Shown piece after piece: positions 16,675-26,720 of a stretch of 64,000 nucleotides of DNA. A program made the translations under genes and the position numbers. The notes beneath the pieces were generated by a model that did not search any database, was not told the origin of the DNA, and saw only the letters and a list, made by a program, of their open reading frames with translations. Origin of the DNA: Deltaproteobacteria bacterium (GTDB lineage Bacteria > Desulfobacterota > GWC2-55-46); assembly GCA_019912665.1 (NCBI GenBank), contig JAIOIE010000021.1, positions 62,001-126,000 of the forward strand, written 5' to 3'. How positions within the stretch are numbered: position 1 is the stretch's first letter; the number at the start of each line of letters is the position of its first letter.

Positions 16675-18003
16675 TTATTCAGCCAGCCTTAAGACCATGA
16701 TGCTCTCTACATGATATGTCCGGGGGAACATGTCGATCAGAACGGCCCTGGATACCATGTATCCGAGTCCCGCCAAAAAGGATAGGTCCCTCGCGAGGGT
16801 GGGCGGGCTGCATGAGATATAAAGGATGCTCCCGGGCCTTGCCCCTGAAAGGGACCGCGCTATTTGAGGCTCTCCGCCTCTCGGAGGGTCCAATACTAAC
16901 ACAGGGTCCCTCCCCCTTTCAAGGATATTCAGGTTACGTTTAAGCCAGAGGATAGAGTCCTCGGCATGGAAGCGCGCGTTTTCTATCGAATTTCGGGCGG
17001 CATTGCCGCTCCCTTCCCTCGCGGCCTCCCGGTCCGCTTCGACCCCGATGGCCTCTTTTGCCTTCAGCGCAAGCGGCAATGTCAAGTTCCCCGAGCCGGA
17101 GAAGAGGTCGATGACCGTCTCCTTTCCGGAAAGTGCCGCGAACTCGAGCGCCTTCGCTACAAGGTTCCTGTTCTGGAGCCTGTTGACCTGCGAGAAAATC
17201 CCGGCACAGGCGGAAAAATCGACCCCGCCTGCCGTGTAGGATACGGTGATATCGTCTTCGATCGCTACCCTCTTTCCCTTCCTTCCCCTGTCCGTTATGG
17301 CCCTGACCTCATATCCCTTAAGATGCCTTACCCCGGCAAGGGCCCTTGCCCAGGGAATGGGCCTGGCCTCATGCGCGTTGAAGATGGCGACCGTCTTCGA
17401 GTCCCGCTCGCTTAAAACAAGCTCGAAAGAGGAGATGCCCGGCGCATCAACTGACTTGAGCACATCCTTTATATCGATAAAACTCTCGTTTATTAGAGGG
17501 TCAAGGAGCGGGCAGGCATCCATGTCCACGACCCTGTGCGAGCCTGCCGCGAAAAAGCCCGCGCACTTGCCGTTAATATGGAATCTCGCCCGCGACCTGT
17601 AGTTGAACTCCCTTGGAGAGGCTATGGGCTCCTCGAACCGCACGGCCTCCGGCCCGGCTGGAACGTCATCACCGTTGAGGCTCTTGACCTCAAGCTTCCC
17701 GACTCTCCGGAGCGTCTCTTCGAGTATCCTCTGCTTCCATTCGAGCTCTGCTGCATAACTCATATGCTGGAGGTTGCAGCCCCCGCATTCGCCGTAAAGG
17801 GGGCACACTGGTTTGACGCGCACAGGCGAAGGCCTCTCTATCCGAGTTATCTCGCCTTCCGAATAGCCCTTCTTCGCGGACACGACCTCCACCTCGGCGA
17901 GGTCGCCAGGCGCTGTATACGGCACGAAGACGACCTTGCCGTCAATGCGCCCCACGCCCTTGCCGCCGTAAGCCAGGGAGGTTATCTCGACTGTTTCAGC
18001 CAT
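16675..18003 (-). CDS. rlmD: 23S rRNA (uracil-5-)-methyltransferase, RlmD/TrmA family
   Basis: A 442-residue RNA m5U methyltransferase. It has an N-terminal TRAM domain (about residues 1-60), a [4Fe-4S] cysteine cluster (CPLYGECGGC and an earlier/later cysteine), the SAM motif DLFSGSGNLTLPLA, and the catalytic cysteine in ISCSPPTLARDL. The iron-sulfur cluster and TRAM domain favour RlmD-type 23S rRNA specificity over tRNA U54, but this family is hard to split by sequence, so the exact target is uncertain. Confidence 0.85.
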   Translation of the reverse strand: MAETVEITSLAYGGKGVGRIDGKVVFVPYTAPGDLAEVEVVSAKKGYSEGEITRIERPSPVRVKPVCPLYGECGGCNLQHMSYAAELEWKQRILEETLRRVGKLEVKSLNGDDVPAGPEAVRFEEPIASPREFNYRSRARFHINGKCAGFFAAGSHRVVDMDACPLLDPLINESFIDIKDVLKSVDAPGISSFELVLSERDSKTVAIFNAHEARPIPWARALAGVRHLKGYEVRAITDRGRKGKRVAIEDDITVSYTAGGVDFSACAGIFSQVNRLQNRNLVAKALEFAALSGKETVIDLFSGSGNLTLPLALKAKEAIGVEADREAAREGSGNAARNSIENARFHAEDSILWLKRNLNILERGRDPVLVLDPPRGGEPQIARSLSGARPGSILYISCSPPTLARDLSFLAGLGYMVSRAVLIDMFPRTYHVESIMVLRLAE

Positions 18004-18014
18004 TTGTCCAAAAT

Positions 18015-18046
18015 AAAAGCGGGCCCGGGTTGCCGGGCCCGCTTTT
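18015..18046. terminator. Intrinsic terminator between metH and rlmD
   Basis: Perfect 14-base stem AAAAGCGGGCCCGG/CCGGGCCCGCTTTT with a four-base loop. Positioned to stop leftward metH transcripts. Confidence 0.85.
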
Positions 18047-18058
18047 GATTATACAAGG

Positions 18059-20482
18059 TCAGGCGTGAGTGCCTACCAGCCTCTTTATCTTCTCTATCGC
18101 CCCGAGCGCGTCTCCGCCGTACTCGTCGGCCCCGATCTTGTCGGAGAACTCTTTAGTGACGACCGCGCCGCCGACTATGGTAAGGGCCTTTATGCCCTTT
18201 GCCTTGAGCCTCTTTATGACATTGTCCATTTCAAGCACCGTCGTGGTCATGAGGGCGGATAGGCCGACTATGTCCACCTTGTTCCTCTCGGCCTCCTCGA
18301 CGATCCTGTCGGCGCTCACGTTCTTCCCGAGGTCTATGACCTCGAAGCCGTGGTTCTCCAGGAGTGTCGCCACGATATTTTTCCCGATGTCGTGGATGTC
18401 GCCCTCAACGGTCGCAAGGAGCACCTTGCCGAGAGAGGGTCCCTTCCTCCCATGCATCTCTTTCTTTAATCTGGCGAAGGCCTTCTTCATGGTGTCGGCG
18501 GAGAGCATGACCTGCGGGAGGTAATACCTGTTCGAGGCAAAAAGCTTTCCCACCTCTTCGAGCCCCGGCACAAGCGCCTCGTTCGATATCCTTATGGGCT
18601 CCCAGCCCTCCTTTAGCGCCTCTTCGACGAGCGCGGTTATGTTCTCCTCGTCGCCTTCGATGATGGCGCGCTTGAGCCTGCCGCCTATGGACAGGGCCGC
18701 CGCGTCAGGGGCGGCTGCCGGAACGCCCTCCGTCTTTACATCCTGGTCCTCGGTAAGCGCCTGGTGCCTCCTTATGTACCTCTCGGCCCGGACGTCCTTG
18801 TTCATGAGGACGAGCGAGGCGTGGAAGGCGTCCATCATGGCCTTGTTATTCGGGTTTATGATGGCCGCGTCAAGGCCCGCCGCAAGGGCCATGGTGAGGA
18901 AGTTCGCGTTTATGACCTCCCTTGCCGGGAGGCCGAAGGATATATTGCTTACGCCCAATACCGTCGAGAGGCCGAGCCGCTCCTTTACAAGCCTTATGGC
19001 CCTCAAGGTCTCCTTTGCGCTCTCGGGAGCCGCGCTAACGGTCATGGCCAGGCAGTCTATGACGAGGTCCTCTTTTCTCATGCCCGCCTTTATTACCCTG
19101 TCGAGCATCCTCTCTGCTACCCTGAGCCTGCCCTCTGCCGTATCGGGTATGCCATCGTCATCGAGGGCAAGGCCCAGGAGGGCTGCCCCGTACTCCCTGG
19201 CAAGGGGGAGTATGGATGATAGTTTCTTCTCCTCGCCGCTAATGGAGTTTATAAGGGGCTTCCCGTCAACGGCCTTAAGCCCGGCTAGCACAGCCGCAGG
19301 GTCGGAAGAGTCGATGATTATCGGAAGCCTCGAATTTTCGTTCACCGCATAGACGGCCCTTGCCATTGCCGATGGCTCGTCAATGCCCGGCACTCCTACG
19401 TTTACGTCAAGCGCGTCGGCCCCGGCCGATTCCTGCCCCCTGGCCTCGTTCCGTATCCCGGCCGTCTTCCCCTCTTTTATCTCCGCTGCAAGGAGTTTCC
19501 TGCCCGTAGGGTTTATCCTCTCGCCTATGATTATTGGCTGGAAGGCGCCTCCGAACGATATGAACGAGGTCCGGGATGAAAGCGCGGTGAAACCGGCTTC
19601 CCTGGCGGGCGCTGGTTTCGAGCTCCGGAATGCGTCGCCCATCTTCCGTATGTGCTCGGGTGTGGTGCCGCAGCAGCCGCCGAGGACTCTCACCCCGGCC
19701 CCAGCGAGCCTGGGTACGAAGGCCGCCATCTCCTCGGGAGAGGCCGGGAAGACTGTCTCGGTCCCCTTCAGGACCGGGATGCCCGCGTTGGCCTGGGCTA
19801 TCAGGGGAATGGATACCACCTTTGACATGGCGAGTATCGCCTTATATATGCCTTCTATGCCGAGTGAGCAGTTCGCGCCCACGCAGTCCGCCCCGAGAGA
19901 GGCGGCGGCGATGGCGAAGGACTCCGGGGGAGTGCCGAGGACCGTCCTCATGGTCTCGTCAAAGGTCATTGTGGCGACGACCGGAAGCCCGGCTGCTTTC
20001 GCGCCCTTTATCGCGGCCTTCATCTCGCGGAGGTCCATCATGGTCTCGATTATGACGAGGTCCGCGCCGCCCTCCTTGAGGGCCATCGCCTGCTCCATGA
20101 ATATTTCCTCTGCCTCGTCAAAAGGCAAGTCTCCGACGGGCTCGATAAACTTTCCGGTTGGGCCGAGCCCTCCGGCCACGAACCTGTCCGGGCCGGCGGA
20201 CTCCCTGGCGCACTTGGCCGCCGCGACGTTTATCTCCCTTAGCTTCGGGGCGAGGCCGTATTCGTCGAGCTTCACCCTGTTAGCGCCGAACGTGTTCGTG
20301 GTCACGATATCGGAGCCGGCTTCGATATATAACGAATGCACCTTCTTTACGAGCCCCGGCTCCTTCAGGCAAAGCTCGTCCGGGCAGCCGCCGGGCTTGA
20401 GCCCCAGCCTCTGGAGCATTGTCCCCGTGGCGCCGTCGAAGACGAGCGGCCTTTTGGTAAGTTCTGAAATGAAATCCCGCAT
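18059..20482 (-). CDS. metH: Cobalamin-dependent methionine synthase without reactivation domain
   Basis: Transfers the methyl group of methyltetrahydrofolate to homocysteine through cobalamin. Domains in order: homocysteine-binding barrel (1-285) with zinc ligands C205, C270 and C271; pterin-binding barrel (about 315-580) with IIIGERINPTGRK; cobalamin cap helices (about 600-680); and the Rossmann cobalamin domain with DIHDIG (H697). It ends at residue 807, whereas E. coli MetH has about 1227, so the SAM-dependent activation domain is absent. Reactivation must come from a separate protein, not seen here, or be unnecessary under anoxia. A promoter is at 20516-20544; no cobalamin or SAM riboswitch is visible in the short leader. 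Confidence 0.94.
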   Translation of the reverse strand: MRDFISELTKRPLVFDGATGTMLQRLGLKPGGCPDELCLKEPGLVKKVHSLYIEAGSDIVTTNTFGANRVKLDEYGLAPKLREINVAAAKCARESAGPDRFVAGGLGPTGKFIEPVGDLPFDEAEEIFMEQAMALKEGGADLVIIETMMDLREMKAAIKGAKAAGLPVVATMTFDETMRTVLGTPPESFAIAAASLGADCVGANCSLGIEGIYKAILAMSKVVSIPLIAQANAGIPVLKGTETVFPASPEEMAAFVPRLAGAGVRVLGGCCGTTPEHIRKMGDAFRSSKPAPAREAGFTALSSRTSFISFGGAFQPIIIGERINPTGRKLLAAEIKEGKTAGIRNEARGQESAGADALDVNVGVPGIDEPSAMARAVYAVNENSRLPIIIDSSDPAAVLAGLKAVDGKPLINSISGEEKKLSSILPLAREYGAALLGLALDDDGIPDTAEGRLRVAERMLDRVIKAGMRKEDLVIDCLAMTVSAAPESAKETLRAIRLVKERLGLSTVLGVSNISFGLPAREVINANFLTMALAAGLDAAIINPNNKAMMDAFHASLVLMNKDVRAERYIRRHQALTEDQDVKTEGVPAAAPDAAALSIGGRLKRAIIEGDEENITALVEEALKEGWEPIRISNEALVPGLEEVGKLFASNRYYLPQVMLSADTMKKAFARLKKEMHGRKGPSLGKVLLATVEGDIHDIGKNIVATLLENHGFEVIDLGKNVSADRIVEEAERNKVDIVGLSALMTTTVLEMDNVIKRLKAKGIKALTIVGGAVVTKEFSDKIGADEYGGDALGAIEKIKRLVGTHA

Positions 20483-20515
20483 TTATACTCTCCCGAAAGG
20501 AATCAGATCAGGCAA

Positions 20516-20544
20516 ATTGTAACCGTTTATATTGCTACCCGCAA
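20516..20544 (-). promoter_or_regulatory. Likely metH promoter
   Basis: Minus strand TTGCGG, 17-base spacer, TACAAT. It gives a leader of only about 30 bases, too short for a known metH riboswitch. Confidence 0.5.
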
Positions 20545-20646
20545 GGCTTTATCCCGAAAACGCACGATAAAAATCCTAAAGCAAAGGGCCTGTCCGTCCG
20601 AAAAGCAAACTGTAGGCATCCAGGTCTTTCGAAGCGGGTGGAGAGC

Positions 20647-20787
20647 ATGCGCATCTTACAGCATTACCTCAATAGCCTGCACGTCTTCTGCAGGATGCGT
20701 TCCCTCGGGATGAGCAAGGCCAGGGCCCTCATGCTATCCCGGTTATGGGAGAGGCTGATACATCCCTATATCTACAGGCGAGGCTGA
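20647..20787 (+). CDS. Small 46-residue basic protein, hypothetical
   Basis: An ATG frame of 46 codons in the 310-base gap between the leftward metH and uvrB genes, facing the other way. GTGGAG lies five bases before the ATG. The product starts MRILQHYLNSLHVFCRMRS and ends HPYIYRRG; it is basic, leucine- and arginine-rich, probably alpha-helical, with no signal peptide or clear membrane helix. It reads like a real small protein rather than random sequence, and the ribosome-binding site is good. No function recognised. Its stop lies four bases before the uvrB stop codon on the other strand. Confidence 0.55.
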   Translation: MRILQHYLNSLHVFCRMRSLGMSKARALMLSRLWERLIHPYIYRRG

Positions 20788-20791
20788 AGAG

Positions 20792-22798
20792 TCAGCCGAC
20801 CCGTATCTCCATCGCCTCGAGCTCCTTAATCCTGTCCCTCAATTCCGCCGCCTTCTCGAAATCCATCTTCCTCGCCGCCCTGTCCATCTCCTTCCTGAGC
20901 GACTTTATGAGGCGCGGCAACTCGTGCGGCGGCACGTACTCCCCGGCCTTTTCCGCGGCAACGGGGACCGTATAGTAGTCGCTTTCGTAGATGGAGCTCA
21001 GGACGTCCTTTATCCTGCTCTTTATGGTCTCGGGGGTGATGTTGTTCGCCCTGTTGAACTCGGATTGCTTCTCTCGCCTCCTTGCGGTCTCGTCTATCGC
21101 TGCCTTCATTGATCTCGTAATGGAGTCCGCGTAGAGTATGACCTTGCCGTTTACGTTCCGCGCGGCCCTGCCCGAGGTCTGTATCAGCGACCTCTCGGAG
21201 CGGAGAAACCCTTCCTTGTCCGCGTCGAATACGGCAACGAGCGAGACCTCGGGTATGTCGAGCCCCTCTCTCAAAAGGTTTATCCCGATGAGCACGTCGA
21301 ATTTCCCCATCCGGAGGTCCCGGATTATCTCCACCCTCTCAAGCGTCTCGATGTCCGAGTGCAGGTACTTGACCTTTATGCCGAGCTCCGAATAATACTG
21401 CGTCAGGTCCTCCGCCATCCTCTTGGTGAGGGTAGTAACGAGCACCCGCTCGCCCGCCTTTACCCTCTTCCTTATCTCGGATAGGAGGTCGTCCACCTGG
21501 GTAGCCGCGCTCCTGACCTCTATTTCCGGGTCCATGAGGCCGGTCGGCCTTATTATCTGCTCGACTACGCTCCCCCCGGCCATCCGGTACTCGTACTCGC
21601 CGGGCGTGGCAGACACATATACCGCCTGGCTTATTTTCCTTCCGAACTCCTCGAACCTGAGCGGCCTGTTGTCCAGGGCCGAAGGGAGCCTGAACCCGTA
21701 CTCTACGAGCGTTTCCTTCCTCGAGCGGTCGCCGTGGTACATGCCGTTAAGCTGCGGCACCGTTATGTGGCTCTCATCGAGGAATAATATGTAGTCCTCC
21801 GGGAAATAATCGATCAGCGTATAGGGCGGCTCGCCCGGAAGCCTCCCAGAGATATGTCTCGAATAGTTCTCTATGCCCGGGCAGTAGCCCATCTCCTGGA
21901 GCATCTCTATATCGAAAAGCGTCCTCTGCTCTATTCTCTGCGCTTCCAGGAGCTTCCCTGCGGCCTTAAGCTCCTTAAGCCTTTCGCGTAGCTCCACCCT
22001 TATGCCCTCGATGGCCCTCGTCAGGTTGTCTCGCGTCGTAACGAAGTGGCTCGCAGGGTGTATGAGCGCCTTTTCGGCCTTTCTCAATGGCTTTCCCCGG
22101 AGCGGGTCTATTTCTGTTATGGATTCGATCGTATCGCCGAAGAACTCGAACCGGAGTGCGGTCTCAGCCTCGTATGCCGGGAATACGTCCACCACGTCTC
22201 CCCTGACCCTGAACGCGCCCCTGTGGAAATCCACGTCGTTCCTCGTATACTGCATTTCCACGAGCTTTTTAAGGAACGCCGACCTGTCGGTCTCCATGCC
22301 CCGCTCCGCGTAGACGTGCATGGAGCCGTAGTCGTCAGGCGAGCCTATTCCATAGATGCAGGAGACCGAGGCGACTATGATGACGTCCCTCCTTGTCAGG
22401 AGGGAGTGGGTCGCCGAGTGCCTTAATTTGTCTATCTCGTCGTTTATGGAGGCGTCCTTCTCGATGAAGGTGTCGGTCGTCGGAACGTAAGCCTCTGGCT
22501 GGTAATAGTCGTAGTAGGAGACGAAGTACTCTACCGAGTTCTCCGGGAAGAGGTCCCTGAACTCTGCATAGAGCTGGGCCGCAAGGGTCTTATTCGGGGC
22601 GATGACGAGCGCCGGCCTGCCGAGCTCCTCTATGACCTTGGCAGAGGTAAAGGTCTTGCCAGAGCCGGTGACGCCCAGAAGCACCTGATGCTTTTCGCCG
22701 CCCCTAAGCCCCTCGACAAGGACCTCTATGGCCTGTGGCTGGTCCCCTTTTGGCGTAAAATCGGATTTTATCCTGAATGGCGATTCTTTTTTTCTCAT
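20792..22798 (-). CDS. uvrB: UvrABC excision nuclease subunit B
   Basis: UvrB verifies DNA damage delivered by UvrA and recruits UvrC in nucleotide excision repair. The 668-residue protein has Walker A GVTGSGKT (42-49), the damage-gripping beta-hairpin region around [12 protein letters not shown], helicase motifs including [17 protein letters not shown] and a C-terminal UVR motif ([20 protein letters not shown]) that binds UvrC. Length is standard. Single gene, ATG start. Confidence 0.98.
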   Translation of the reverse strand: MRKKESPFRIKSDFTPKGDQPQAIEVLVEGLRGGEKHQVLLGVTGSGKTFTSAKVIEELGRPALVIAPNKTLAAQLYAEFRDLFPENSVEYFVSYYDYYQPEAYVPTTDTFIEKDASINDEIDKLRHSATHSLLTRRDVIIVASVSCIYGIGSPDDYGSMHVYAERGMETDRSAFLKKLVEMQYTRNDVDFHRGAFRVRGDVVDVFPAYEAETALRFEFFGDTIESITEIDPLRGKPLRKAEKALIHPASHFVTTRDNLTRAIEGIRVELRERLKELKAAGKLLEAQRIEQRTLFDIEMLQEMGYCPGIENYSRHISGRLPGEPPYTLIDYFPEDYILFLDESHITVPQLNGMYHGDRSRKETLVEYGFRLPSALDNRPLRFEEFGRKISQAVYVSATPGEYEYRMAGGSVVEQIIRPTGLMDPEIEVRSAATQVDDLLSEIRKRVKAGERVLVTTLTKRMAEDLTQYYSELGIKVKYLHSDIETLERVEIIRDLRMGKFDVLIGINLLREGLDIPEVSLVAVFDADKEGFLRSERSLIQTSGRAARNVNGKVILYADSITRSMKAAIDETARRREKQSEFNRANNITPETIKSRIKDVLSSIYESDYYTVPVAAEKAGEYVPPHELPRLIKSLRKEMDRAARKMDFEKAAELRDRIKELEAMEIRVG

Positions 22799-23014
22799 CT
22801 AACGCCTTATAATTACTTGTATTTCCTAAAAAAGTTTACCTTCTAAGATATCATGAAAGCCGCATGGAGTAAACAGGAGCCACGGACTACGGCTTAGAGC
22901 TTGCCGAGGATCCGTTCGGCGGAGACCAGGCCAAAAAATATTTTTATTTCCCGGCTCCTTGTGCTATTTTTAATATTTCTGGCAAAAACGCGGAAATGAC
23001 AGGAGCAATATCAA

Positions 23015-25840
23015 ATGGATTATAAGGAGACCCTTAACCTCCCCAAGACCGACTTCCAGATGCGGGCCGAGCTCCCCAAAAAGGAGCCTGAGACGCTTAA
23101 GGATTGGGAGGACTCGGGCCTTTACAGGAAGATAATGAAGGCCGGGAAGGAAAGGCCGAAATACACCCTGCATGACGGCCCGCCATACGCGAACGGCAGG
23201 ATACACATAGGCCACGCCCTTAATAAGATATTAAAGGATTTCGTCGTAAAGAGCAGGTTTATGGCCGGCTTTTCGACCGACTATGTCCCTGGCTGGGACT
23301 GCCACGGCCTCCCCATAGAGCTCCAGGTCGAGAAGGAGCTGGGCAAGGAAAAACACAGCGTATCCAAGCTGGAACTGAGAAAGAGGTGCAGGGCCTACGC
23401 GGAAAAGTTCGTGGAGGTCCAGCGCGAGGACTTCAAGCGCCTCGGCGTATTCGGCGAGTGGGACAGGCCATATCTGACAATGGACTACGGCTACCAGGCC
23501 TCGATACTCCGGGAGCTCAAGAGGTTCGCCGAGAACGGCATCGTTTACAAGGGCAAGAAGCCGGTCCACTGGTGCCCTTCCTGCATGACCGCCCTTGCAG
23601 AGGCGGAGGTCGAGTACGCTGACAAGACCTCCCCTTCTATATATGTAAGGTTCGAAATCGATAAGACGGAACTTTCAAAGAGACTCGGCGTAGCCATACC
23701 CGGCGAGAAGGCGTATGTCATCATCTGGACGACCACGCCCTGGACCCTTCCGGCGAACCTTGCTATAGCGCTTCACCCGGAGCTCGATTACGCGCTCGTA
23801 TCCGCCGGGGGCGCATCGTACATAATCGCTGACGGCCTTTTTGAGGAGGTCTCCAAGAAGCTCGGCTGGGCCTCCCCTGAGGTATTGAAGAAGTTCCGCG
23901 CCTCTCAAATAGAAGGCATGAAGGCCCGCCATCCTTTCATAGACAGGGACTCCGTCATCCTCCCCGGCGAGCATGTCACGCTCGAAGCGGGCACGGGCGC
24001 AGTGCACATAGCGCCGGGACACGGCCAGGACGACTACGAACTCGGCCTTAAGTACGGCCTCGACATATACAACCCCGTGGACGACGCCGGAAAGTTCATG
24101 CAGGTCGTGCCGGAGTTCGCGGGGCAGCATGTCTTCAAGGCCAACGACGCAATAGTCGAGCTTCTCAGGAATAACGGCTCCCTCCTCTTGAAGGAAGACA
24201 TCAGGCACTCATACCCGCACTGTTGGCGTTGCAAGTCCCCCATCATATTCAGGGCCACGGAGCAGTGGTTCGCTTCGATGGAGGCAGGGGAGGCAGGCGG
24301 CCTGAGGAAAAAATCCCTGGAGGCCATCGCCGGGAAGGTCAGGTGGATACCCTCCTGGGGCAAAGACCGCATCTACAATATGGTCCAGAACAGGCCGGAC
24401 TGGTGCCTTTCAAGGCAGCGGGCATGGGGGGTGCCCATACCGGCCCTCAAGTGCGTTAACTGCGGTAAATCCGTCCTCGACCCGGATCTCATGGAGAGGC
24501 TCGCCTCTGTAGTCGAGAAGGAAGGCGCTGACGCATGGTTCGGAAGGGACTTGAACGAATTCGCGCCAGACGGCATCTCCTGCCCGGATTGCGGCGGCAG
24601 GGAATTCAAAAAGGAAGAGGACATCCTCGACGTCTGGTTCGACTCGGGCGTGAGCTTCGCGGCGGTCCTCGAGAAGAGGGAGAACCTCAAGTTCCCGGCG
24701 GACCTCTACCTCGAAGGCAGCGACCAGCACAGGGGCTGGTTCCACTCCTCGCTCCTTGCCTCCGAGGCGACCCGCTCGGTCCCGCCTTACTCGGCGGTCT
24801 TGACGCACGGCTTCGTGGTCGACGGCTCCGGAAGGAAAATGAGCAAGTCCACGGGGAACGTAGTAGCCCCGCAGGAGGTCATCAATAAGTACGGGGCAGA
24901 GGTCCTCCGCCTCTGGGTGGCCGGCGAGGACTACCGGGAGGACGTCCGCATCTCCGAGGAGATACTTAAGAGGCTTTCCGAGGCCTACAGGAGGATACGG
25001 AACACCTTCAGGTTCATACTCGGGAACCTCTACGACTTCGACCCTGAAAAGGATCAAATCCGCTACGAGGAGCTGGAGGAGCTGGACAGGCTTACGCTAC
25101 ACAAGCTCACGAGGCTTACCGAGCGGATACGGGCCGCGTATGATGATTTCGAGTTCCACGTCGTCTACCACTCCGTGCACAACTTCTGCACGGTCGACCT
25201 CTCGGCCTTCTATCTCGATGTCGTGAAGGACCGGCTCTATACCGCCAGGGCCGACTCAAGGGGCAGGCGGGCGGCCCAGACCACCATCTACCACGTCCTG
25301 GACCATCTGCTCCGCCTTACGGCGCCTGTGCTGGTATTCACCACCGACGAGGCGTGGGCCTTCATACCGGGGAAAAAGGAGGGTAGCGTGCATCTTGCGT
25401 CCCTGCCCGAGCCTCAAAAAGGGTGGCTCGACCCGTCGCTCGAGGAGAAATGGGAGAGTCTCATGGAGTATAAGGGCGAGATATCGAAGGCGCTGGAGAT
25501 GGCGCGGCAGCAGGCAAAGATAATAGGCCATCCGCTCGATGCGCAGGCCGTCGTATACCCGCCTGAAAAAGACCTGGACCTCCTCCGGAGCGAGGAGAAG
25601 GCGCTGGAAGAGGTGCTCATCATATCGAGGCTCATCATCTCCGACCAGCCGCTCGTGGATACCGCGGTGAAGGACGGGAAGTCCGTAAAGTTTACGTCCG
25701 AGGAGATACCCGGGCTCCATGTGGTAATAGGCAGGGCGGACGGAGGCAAGTGCGAGAGGTGCTGGCATTACAGCACCTATGTCGGCAAGGACCAGGAGCA
25801 CCCGGCCGTCTGCGAAAGATGCGTGGAGGCGCTGAGATAA
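23015..25840 (+). CDS. ileS: Isoleucyl-tRNA synthetase
   Basis: Charges tRNA-Ile and edits valine. The 941-residue class I enzyme has HIGH at 64-67, KMSKS at 608-612, the CP1 editing domain with [12 protein letters not shown], and the C-terminal zinc finger CERCWHY...CERC, typical of the bacterial-type enzyme. CAGGAG precedes the ATG. No T-box is visible in the 216-base leader. It overlaps lspA at its 3' end. This enzyme matters here because ATA is the main isoleucine codon in the window. Confidence 0.98.
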   Translation: MDYKETLNLPKTDFQMRAELPKKEPETLKDWEDSGLYRKIMKAGKERPKYTLHDGPPYANGRIHIGHALNKILKDFVVKSRFMAGFSTDYVPGWDCHGLPIELQVEKELGKEKHSVSKLELRKRCRAYAEKFVEVQREDFKRLGVFGEWDRPYLTMDYGYQASILRELKRFAENGIVYKGKKPVHWCPSCMTALAEAEVEYADKTSPSIYVRFEIDKTELSKRLGVAIPGEKAYVIIWTTTPWTLPANLAIALHPELDYALVSAGGASYIIADGLFEEVSKKLGWASPEVLKKFRASQIEGMKARHPFIDRDSVILPGEHVTLEAGTGAVHIAPGHGQDDYELGLKYGLDIYNPVDDAGKFMQVVPEFAGQHVFKANDAIVELLRNNGSLLLKEDIRHSYPHCWRCKSPIIFRATEQWFASMEAGEAGGLRKKSLEAIAGKVRWIPSWGKDRIYNMVQNRPDWCLSRQRAWGVPIPALKCVNCGKSVLDPDLMERLASVVEKEGADAWFGRDLNEFAPDGISCPDCGGREFKKEEDILDVWFDSGVSFAAVLEKRENLKFPADLYLEGSDQHRGWFHSSLLASEATRSVPPYSAVLTHGFVVDGSGRKMSKSTGNVVAPQEVINKYGAEVLRLWVAGEDYREDVRISEEILKRLSEAYRRIRNTFRFILGNLYDFDPEKDQIRYEELEELDRLTLHKLTRLTERIRAAYDDFEFHVVYHSVHNFCTVDLSAFYLDVVKDRLYTARADSRGRRAAQTTIYHVLDHLLRLTAPVLVFTTDEAWAFIPGKKEGSVHLASLPEPQKGWLDPSLEEKWESLMEYKGEISKALEMARQQAKIIGHPLDAQAVVYPPEKDLDLLRSEEKALEEVLIISRLIISDQPLVDTAVKDGKSVKFTSEEIPGLHVVIGRADGGKCERCWHYSTYVGKDQEHPAVCERCVEALR

Positions 25841-26313
25841 GGACCAATCACAAAATATTCGCGGCGGTCTCGGCGGGGATAGCCGTCCTCGACCAGCTGA
25901 CAAAGCTCGTCATCACCCGGAGCCTCTATCCTTACGAGGCCGTGGAGGTGGTGCCGGGCTTTTTCAATATCGTCCATTATCTCAACAAGGGCGCGGCTTT
26001 CGGCATCCTCAACCAGGGAGGCGCCCTTGGGAAGCTCTTCCTCATAGGCGTATCCCTTGCCGCGCTCGTGCTCCTTGCGGTTCTCGCAAGACAGTCGAGC
26101 GACAGGCTCTCCGTTCTGGCCTTCTCGCTAATCGCCGGGGGCGCGCTCGGGAACCTCGTCGACAGGATACGGTTCGGCTCGGTCGTGGATTTTCTGGACT
26201 TCCATATCGCCACATGGCACTGGCCTGCGTTCAATGTGGCTGACTCCGCCATAACCGTCGGGGTGGGGATAGCGATTTTCAGCTATTTCTTTTCCAAGGA
26301 TCCGCACGAATAA
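25837..26313 (+). CDS. lspA: Lipoprotein signal peptidase (signal peptidase II), start uncertain
   Basis: LspA cleaves diacylglyceryl-modified prolipoproteins before the lipobox cysteine in the inner membrane. Four helices; catalytic aspartates lie in [19 protein letters not shown] and FNVADSAI, and NKGAAFGIL is also conserved. Two starts are possible. An ATG at 25819 gives [12 protein letters not shown] with no clear Shine-Dalgarno. An ATA at 25837 has GGAGG 7 bases upstream and overlaps the ileS stop as ATAA, the same arrangement as rtcA. I list the ATA start; the ATG adds six residues. Co-transcribed with ileS, a common pairing. Confidence 0.9.
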   Translation: MRTNHKIFAAVSAGIAVLDQLTKLVITRSLYPYEAVEVVPGFFNIVHYLNKGAAFGILNQGGALGKLFLIGVSLAALVLLAVLARQSSDRLSVLAFSLIAGGALGNLVDRIRFGSVVDFLDFHIATWHWPAFNVADSAITVGVGIAIFSYFFSKDPHE

Positions 26314-26720
26314 TTCAACGCATTAAAGACTTATCTTGTCCGATTTCCGCTTGAAACCCTGCCTGAAAAGTGGCAAAATCAGCACTCTTTAAAAAAATTA
26401 TAATCAGGCCGACAGGTCCAGATATAAAAACTCCCAGGGCCGCTCGGTCGCGCTTACTTTGCCCGGGTGAACTATTGAAAAACGATTGGATAATCCGGAG
26501 TCGGAGCTCAAGCGGGCGCCGGAGCATCTGTATGGCCGACTTGTAACTGTCTAAAACGCCTGTCCTTGATTGAACCAGGTCAGGTTAGGGCTATACTTTC
26601 TAAAAGAGTGAAATAACGAGCTCAGACCTGCCTGCGGAATTGGTCCGGGGATGATAATCAGCCATTAATCAGGATTCGCGTGGTCGTTTTTCCATTCGTT
26701 AATACGCACCGGAGGTTGAG
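26314..26720. other. Intergenic region between lspA and the NarK-like gene
   Basis: About 400 bases. The open frame of 70 codons on the minus strand is low-quality and has no ribosome-binding site. Apart from the promoter at 26570-26597 I see no gene, repeat or riboswitch. Confidence 0.6.
26570..26597 (+). promoter_or_regulatory. Promoter upstream of the NarK-like transporter
   Basis: TTGAAC, 16-base spacer, TATACT; leader about 117 bases. No clear FNR or NarL site recognised. Confidence 0.55.

Noticed and set aside
19383-20522. 379-codon + strand frame antisense to metH
   Set aside because: Serine/proline-rich shadow; no ribosome-binding site or family.
20483-20640. Cobalamin or SAM riboswitch upstream of metH
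   Set aside because: The leader from the predicted promoter is about 30 bases and no cobalamin-box or SAM core is visible.
22799-23014. T-box leader for ileS
   Set aside because: No T-box sequence (TGG-containing bulge region) or specifier/terminator pair could be found in the 216 bases.
26315-26527. 70-codon minus strand frame after lspA
   Set aside because: No ribosome-binding site or recognisable protein features.
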